DNA of 64,000 nucleotides from JAODBJ01 sp963782465 (lineage in GTDB: Bacteria > Actinomycetota > Acidimicrobiia > IMCC26256 > PALSA-610), in NCBI GenBank assembly GCA_963782465.1, contig CAWAJR010000006.1, positions 124,001 through 188,000 of the forward strand, given 5' to 3'. The number at the start of each line of letters is the position of its first letter. Within the stretch, counting starts at the first letter, position 1. This document shows positions 59,496-64,000 of this stretch, in pieces. Both the position numbers and the translations under genes were made by a program. Under the pieces are notes generated by a model. That model saw nothing but the letters and a program-made list of their open reading frames with translations, was not told where the DNA came from and ran no database searches.

Positions 59496-60681
59496 TTACC
59501 CGGGTACCAGCGCGACGCGCGCGTGCTTCAAGCCGTACACGAACGCGTTCGGCATTTCCTGCACGCTTCCGGGGATCACCGACCAGTCGGCGACCCGAGC
59601 GAGGAACTCCTCGAAGAAGATGCGGATCTCGAGCCGGGCGAGCGACGCACCGAGGCAGAAGTGGGTCCCGAAACCGAACGCGATGTGATTGTTCGGTTTG
59701 CGGGTGACGTCGAATGTTTCGGGGTCTTCGAAGTGGGCCGGGTCGCGGTTCGCGGCCGTGTACATGAGCAGCAACTGGTCGCCCTTCCGGATCGTCGTGC
59801 CGTGCAACTCGACGTCTTCGGTCGCGCACCGGCACATGTTGTGGATCGGGGTGACGAACCGGATGAACTCCTCGACCGCGGTCGTGAGGTCGGCGCCGGC
59901 GCGCAGCTTCTCCAGCTGGTCGGGGTGACGCTTCAGTTCGAGGAGCGTCCGGGCGATGACCGTGCGGGTCGTTTCGGCGCCCCCGTCGAGCAGCAGCAGG
60001 CAATCGGAGATCACCTCGGCCACGCCGAAGGGGCACCCGCCGACTTCGTCGCGGTGCGACCACAAGCTCACGACGTCGTCGGCCGGGTGGGCCCGCTTCG
60101 CCTCGTACAGCTCGCCGCACGCGACGGCGAAATCCATCGCCGCGGTGATGCCGGCCTCGTCGTGGTAGCGCGGCCCGCCACCGAGCGCGATCGTCTGCTC
60201 CGACCAGTCGCGCAGCTTCGGCCACGCATCGTCGGGGAAGCCGAGCAGCAGCCCGATCATCATCGCGGGGAGGGGTGCGGCAAGGTCGTCGACGACATCG
60301 GCTTCCCCCTGCGCGCACGCGGTGTCGACGAGGTGCACCACGACATCGCGTACGTGATCTTCCCATCGCCGCACCGCGCGAGGCGTGAAACGCCGGGCGA
60401 CGAGCGCGCGACGAGCCGCGTGCAGCGGGTCGTCGAGCCCGATGATCGACGGGTCGGCGCCGATGTTCGGCCGGTACCCGTGGGTCGCGTCGCCGTTGAT
60501 GAACACGTCGTCGCGCTTTTCGATCGCGACGATGTCGTCGTAGCGTGAAATGCCCCAGAGTTCGTTCGACGGCATCCCGGTAGACCGGCGCGTGTTCCCG
60601 CATCCAGGCATACGTGGGGTACGGGTCGTTGACGTAGAAATCGCCATCGAGCAGGTCGATGACACGCTCAGCGGTTGACAT
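59496..60681 (-). pseudogene. Cytochrome P450, frameshifted near the N-terminus
   Basis: The N-terminus from ATG 60681 reads VIDLLDGDFYVNDPYPTYAW, then HAPVYRD. The continuation SNELWGISRYDDIVAIEKRD is in another frame; dropping one base near 60569-60573 restores VYRDPSNELWGI, the usual P450 wording. The rest is complete: I-helix LLLDGGAETTR, ExxR in EEFIRF, and the heme loop FGFGTHFCLGASLARLE. It resembles actinobacterial sterol- or lipid-oxidising P450s. It converges on the cytochrome c gene and is divergent from the aldo/keto reductase gene. A base error in the assembly is likely. Confidence 0.82.
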
Positions 60682-60780
60682 GGTCGAAGTGTAGGAACTC
60701 GCTCCCAGGGCGCGGCAGCGGCCGCACGTCGTAGCCTCCCCTCGTCCCGAACTGTTCCGCGACGACGAGGAGGCACCGCG

Positions 60781-61809
60781 ATGCGCTACCGCTCATTCGG
60801 AACGACCGGCGTGAAGGTCAGCCCGCTGTGCCTCGGCGCGATGATGTTCGGCCAGTGGGGCAACCGCGACCACGACGACTGCATCGCGATCATCCACCGC
60901 GCGCTCGACAGCGGCATCAACTTCATCGACACCGCCGACGTCTACTCCGCCGGCGAGTCGGAGGAGATCGTCGGCAAAGCCCTCGTGAACCGCCGCGATG
61001 ATGTCGTACTCGCGACGAAGTTCCACGGCACGATGGGGACCGACCCGAACCACAGCGGCAACTCGCGCCGCTGGATCCAGCGCGAGGTCGAATCCAGCCT
61101 GCGGCGGCTCGGCACCGACCACATCGATCTCTACCAGGTGCACCGCCCCGAGCCCGGCACCGACATCGACGACACGCTCTCCGCGCTGTCGGACCTCGTG
61201 CACCAGGGCAAGGTGCGCTACCTCGGTTCGTCGACGTTCCCCGCCGAGGCCATCGTCGAAGCGCAATGGGTCGCGGAGAAGCGGGGCCACGAACGCTTCC
61301 GGGTGGAGCAGCCGCCGTACTCGATCTTCACGCGCGGCATCGAGGCGGCAGTGCTCCCGACCTGCCAGCGCTACGGCATGACCGCCATCCCGTGGAGCCC
61401 GCTCAACGGTGGGTTCCTCACCGGCCGGTACCGGCCCGGCGAGACACCGCCGACATCGGGCCGGGCCGCCCGCACCCCCGACCGGTTCGACCCGAAGCGC
61501 CGCTCGGTGCAGCGCAAGCTCGAACTGGTCCCGCAGCTCGAGGCGGTCGCGGGCGAAGCGGGCCTCTCGCTCATGCAACTCGCGATCGGCTTCACCCTCA
61601 GCCATCCGGCGGTGAGCGCGGCGATCGTCGGGCCCCGCACGATGGAGCAACTCGTCGGGCTCCTCGACACCGCCGATGTCACGCTCGACGACGACACCCT
61701 CGACAAGATCGACGAGCTCGTACCGCCGGGCCGGTCGATCGACCACAACGACGACGGTTGGGTACCGCCGTCGATCACGCAGGCCTGGCGGCGCCGCCGC
61801 CACCACTAG
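60781..61809 (+). CDS. Aldo/keto reductase
   Basis: 342 residues, TIM barrel. Catalytic tetrad by family position: Asp and Tyr in FIDTADVYSAGESEE (about 45-59), Lys in VVLATKFHG and His in LYQVHRPEPG. The C-terminal NADP-binding loop reads AIVGPRTMEQLVGLLD. It reduces aldehydes or ketones with NADPH. GACGAGGAGG precedes ATG 60781. First of four plus-strand genes with a lipid or xenobiotic theme. Confidence 0.87.
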   Translation: MRYRSFGTTGVKVSPLCLGAMMFGQWGNRDHDDCIAIIHRALDSGINFIDTADVYSAGESEEIVGKALVNRRDDVVLATKFHGTMGTDPNHSGNSRRWIQREVESSLRRLGTDHIDLYQVHRPEPGTDIDDTLSALSDLVHQGKVRYLGSSTFPAEAIVEAQWVAEKRGHERFRVEQPPYSIFTRGIEAAVLPTCQRYGMTAIPWSPLNGGFLTGRYRPGETPPTSGRAARTPDRFDPKRRSVQRKLELVPQLEAVAGEAGLSLMQLAIGFTLSHPAVSAAIVGPRTMEQLVGLLDTADVTLDDDTLDKIDELVPPGRSIDHNDDGWVPPSITQAWRRRRHH

Positions 61810-61827
61810 TCGCGAGGAGACCCGACC

Positions 61828-62859
61828 ATGGTGTACGACGTTGCCGCCGATCGGCGCCTCGACCCGAGGCTCAAGGCGATCCTGGCCCTGCTACCGCCGC
61901 TCGAAGCCGACGACGTCGAAAGCCGCGACGCGCTGCTGGCCGAGGCCAACTCCGAAACGTCGGTGGAGGCGGCCGAGCAGTTCCGGTCGTTCATGGACGC
62001 GTGCGACACCGAGGAGACCGCCCCGTCGGCCGGGTTGCGGGTGCACACGGAGAAGATCGAGTCGCGGCCCGACGGCAACACGATCAACCTGCAGGTGATC
62101 CGCCCCGACACGAGCGAGACGGTTGCGTGCGTGTACTACATCCACGGCGGCGGCATGGCGATGTTGTCGTGCTACGACGGCATGTACCGCGGCTGGGGCA
62201 AGGTGATCGCCGCCAAGGGCGTGGCCGTCGTGATGGTCGACTTCCGCAACTCGGTCACGCCCTCGTCGGTGCCGGAGGTCGCGCCGTTCCCCGCTGGGTT
62301 GAACGACTGCGTCTCCGGGTTGCGTTGGGTCGTCGCGAACGCGGCGCACCTCAACATCGATCCCGCGCGCATCATCGTCGCCGGTGAGAGCGGTGGCGGG
62401 AACCTCACCCTGGCCACCGGCCTGAAGTTGAAGCGCGACGGCGACCTCGGCCTCGTCAAGGGCCTCTACGCGCTGTGCCCCTACATCGCGGGCGAGTGGC
62501 CGCGGCCGGAGAACCCGTCGTCGAGCGAGAACGAAGGCATCCTGCTCACCCTCCACAACAACCGCGGGGCGATGGGCTACGGGATCGAGGCCTTCCGCGA
62601 ACGCAACCCGCTCGCGTGGCCGTCGTTCGCGACCATCGACGACGTGAAGGGCTTCCCGCCGACCGTGATCAACGTCAACGAGTGCGATCCGCTGCGCGAC
62701 GAGGGCATCGGCTTCTACCGGCTGCTCCTCGAAGCCGGCGTGGCCGCGCGCTGCCGCCAGATGATGGGCACCACGCACGGCGCCGAGATCATGCTCTTCG
62801 CCTGCCCCGACGTCAGTCACGACACCGCGCGCGACATCGCGGCCTTCTGTCGCGACTGA
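61828..62859 (+). CDS. Alpha/beta hydrolase, HSL-type esterase
   Basis: 343 residues. The oxyanion motif HGGGMAM (about 109-115), the nucleophile elbow VAGESGGGNL (about 187-196), an Asp in NECDPLRDEG and an His in TTHGAEIM complete the hormone-sensitive-lipase triad. The N-terminal 80 residues form a cap. It should cleave short or medium acyl esters. Starts 18 bases after the aldo/keto reductase stop, with GCGAGGAGA upstream. Confidence 0.85.
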   Translation: MVYDVAADRRLDPRLKAILALLPPLEADDVESRDALLAEANSETSVEAAEQFRSFMDACDTEETAPSAGLRVHTEKIESRPDGNTINLQVIRPDTSETVACVYYIHGGGMAMLSCYDGMYRGWGKVIAAKGVAVVMVDFRNSVTPSSVPEVAPFPAGLNDCVSGLRWVVANAAHLNIDPARIIVAGESGGGNLTLATGLKLKRDGDLGLVKGLYALCPYIAGEWPRPENPSSSENEGILLTLHNNRGAMGYGIEAFRERNPLAWPSFATIDDVKGFPPTVINVNECDPLRDEGIGFYRLLLEAGVAARCRQMMGTTHGAEIMLFACPDVSHDTARDIAAFCRD

Positions 62860-62919
62860 CACCACGAGCGGCCGGGCCGTCGCTGGTGCCGTGGTGACAC
62901 GACTGTTAGCTTCCGTGCC

Positions 62920-63732
62920 ATGCCCGACTACGAAACGCTGCTGGTCACCAAGGACGACGGGATCGCGTGGGTCTCGCTGAACCGGCCCGAGGTCCGGAAC
63001 GCGTTCAACCGCCAGATGCAGACCGAGTTGCACGACCTGTGGCACGCGTTCCGTTACGACGACGACGTGCGTTGCGTCGTGTTGACCGGCGAAGGTGCGG
63101 CGTTCTGCACCGGCATCGACCGTACGGAAGCGATGTCGGACGACGCGAGGGAACAAGACTTCTTCTCCGCGTACCCGACGCCATGGACCTACGACGATCC
63201 GGGCGGGATGCTCGGGCCGAAATCGTGCGACCTCTGGAAGCCCGTGATCGCGGCGGTGCACGGCATGGCCTGCGGCGGCGCGTTCTACATGCTCGGCGAG
63301 ACGGAGTTCATCATCGCCGCCGACGACGCGGTGTTCTTCGACCCGCACGTGAGCTACGGGATGACCGCGGCGTTCGAGCCGATCCAGATGCTGGCGAAGA
63401 TGCCATTGCCCGAGGTCATGCGCATGTCGCTGCTCGGTGTGCACGAGCGCCTGTCGGCCGAGCGCGCCCGTGAGATCGGCCTCGTCACCGAAGTCGTTCC
63501 CCGGGCCGAGCTTCGCGACCGGGCCGGGTGGGCCGCGCGCGTGATCGCCGACTCGCCTCCACTCGTCGTGCAGGGAACCATGCGCGCGCTGTGGACCGCG
63601 AACGAAGTCTCGCGTTCGCAGGCCCTGGGTGTCGCCAGCCTGTTCACCCGCATCGGCTCCGATCCCGACGCGTTCACGGCCGGCCAGGCGCGGTTCGCCT
63701 CGGGCCAGCGCCCGCAGTGGCACCTTCGCTGA
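62920..63732 (+). CDS. Enoyl-CoA hydratase/isomerase family protein
   Basis: 270 residues, crotonase fold. Oxyanion segments AAFCTGIDRTEAM (about 60-72) and VHGMACGGAFYMLGETEFII (about 110-129). The two Glu of classical hydratases are not clearly in place, so an isomerase or other crotonase reaction is possible. The sequence VSLNRPEVRNAFNRQM at the start is typical. Likely works in fatty-acid, steroid or xenobiotic beta-oxidation with its neighbours. Confidence 0.83.
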   Translation: MPDYETLLVTKDDGIAWVSLNRPEVRNAFNRQMQTELHDLWHAFRYDDDVRCVVLTGEGAAFCTGIDRTEAMSDDAREQDFFSAYPTPWTYDDPGGMLGPKSCDLWKPVIAAVHGMACGGAFYMLGETEFIIAADDAVFFDPHVSYGMTAAFEPIQMLAKMPLPEVMRMSLLGVHERLSAERAREIGLVTEVVPRAELRDRAGWAARVIADSPPLVVQGTMRALWTANEVSRSQALGVASLFTRIGSDPDAFTAGQARFASGQRPQWHLR

Positions 63733-63751
63733 GCCGCGGGCCGTCACCACG

Positions 63752-64000
63752 ATGAGCGACCAGGTCGAACGATTCGAGATCCGCGTCGACGACGCCGTCC
63801 TCGACGACCTGCGCCGGCGTCTCTCCCACACGCGCGTCCCCGACCAGATCGAGGGCACCGGCTGGGAGTACGGCATCCCGGCCGAGTACCTCGCCGAGCT
63901 CGTCGGCTACTGGCGCGACACCTACGACTGGCGCGCGCAGGAGGCGCAGCTCAACGAGTTCGCGCACTTCCGAACGGTGATCGACGGCCAGTCGGTCCAT
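63752..64000 (+). CDS. Epoxide hydrolase, N-terminal part (3' end outside window)
   Basis: 83 codons are visible and the frame stays open to the window edge. FEIRVDDAVLDDLRRRLSHT and YLAELVGYWRDTYDWRAQEA followed by LNEFAHFRTVIDG match the EHN domain that precedes the alpha/beta hydrolase core of microsomal-type epoxide hydrolases. The catalytic triad would lie beyond the window. ATG 63752 follows the hydratase stop by 19 bases. Confidence 0.8.
   Translation, partial: MSDQVERFEIRVDDAVLDDLRRRLSHTRVPDQIEGTGWEYGIPAEYLAELVGYWRDTYDWRAQEAQLNEFAHFRTVIDGQSVH

Noticed and set aside
1..64000. tRNA, rRNA, transposase, integrase or prophage genes
   Set aside because: I looked for characteristic stems, motifs and products and found none; a covariance search for tRNA would settle this.

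Overview
The window is visibly GC-rich, with many GTG and a few TTG starts, tightly packed genes and 4-base ATGA/GTGA overlaps. Together with a menaquinol:cytochrome c reductase plus caa3-type oxidase, an acyl-ACP desaturase, a double-length FadE34-like acyl-CoA dehydrogenase, an IdeR/DtxR-type iron box and a Zur box, this suggests an actinomycete, possibly of the class Acidimicrobiia. The class-level call is only an inference. I saw no rRNA, tRNA, CRISPR array, transposase or prophage.

Layout. 1-2.8 kb: the end of a beta-propeller-like protein, a serine acetyltransferase-like enzyme, and an ECF sigma factor with a DUF4349 membrane protein. 2.9-10.7 kb (minus strand): one eight-gene respiratory operon in which every junction overlaps, qcrC-qcrA-ctaC-ctaD-ctaE-orf-ctaG-qcrB. 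10.9-19.7 kb: a desaturase behind a palindromic operator, a lipoprotein, a TetR regulator, an iron(III) ABC importer behind an iron box, an MFS exporter and a DUF3224/MarR pair. 19.8-25.1 kb: two SpoIIE-type phosphatases flanking a MacB-like ABC pair. 25.1-30.5 kb: pyrophosphatase, three small accessory genes, a VOC protein, a methyltransferase, a frameshifted MEDS/ATPase regulator and an SDR. 30.5-38.3 kb (minus): an overlapping operon for a ThDP oxidase (frameshifted), a 999-residue FAD/Fe-S/CCG oxidoreductase, an enolase-superfamily enzyme and a GH15 hydrolase. 38.4-41.6 kb: a basic coiled-coil protein and a Zur-controlled zinc importer. 41.6-46.3 kb: STAS proteins, a frameshifted CheR-PAS protein, CheB and a degenerate response regulator. 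46.3-53.5 kb: FadE34-like enzyme (frameshifted), Hsp20, a secreted protein, DUF421, a DUF4396 remnant, an OmpR regulator and DUF2254.

53.8-59.5 kb is the most unusual part. It is a plus-strand operon for a lipoprotein made of three almost identical cupredoxin domains, a small membrane protein, a GltD-like FAD/NAD(P) oxidoreductase carrying extra ferredoxin clusters, a fused cytochrome b, a TAT-type Rieske protein and a membrane cytochrome c. I read this as a second Rieske/cytochrome b complex with its own pyridine-nucleotide module and its own copper carrier. The window ends with a frameshifted P450, an aldo/keto reductase, an esterase, an enoyl-CoA hydratase and the start of an epoxide hydrolase.

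At least six frameshifts in five otherwise well-conserved genes suggest consensus indels in the assembly. Several of those reading frames may be intact in the living cell.
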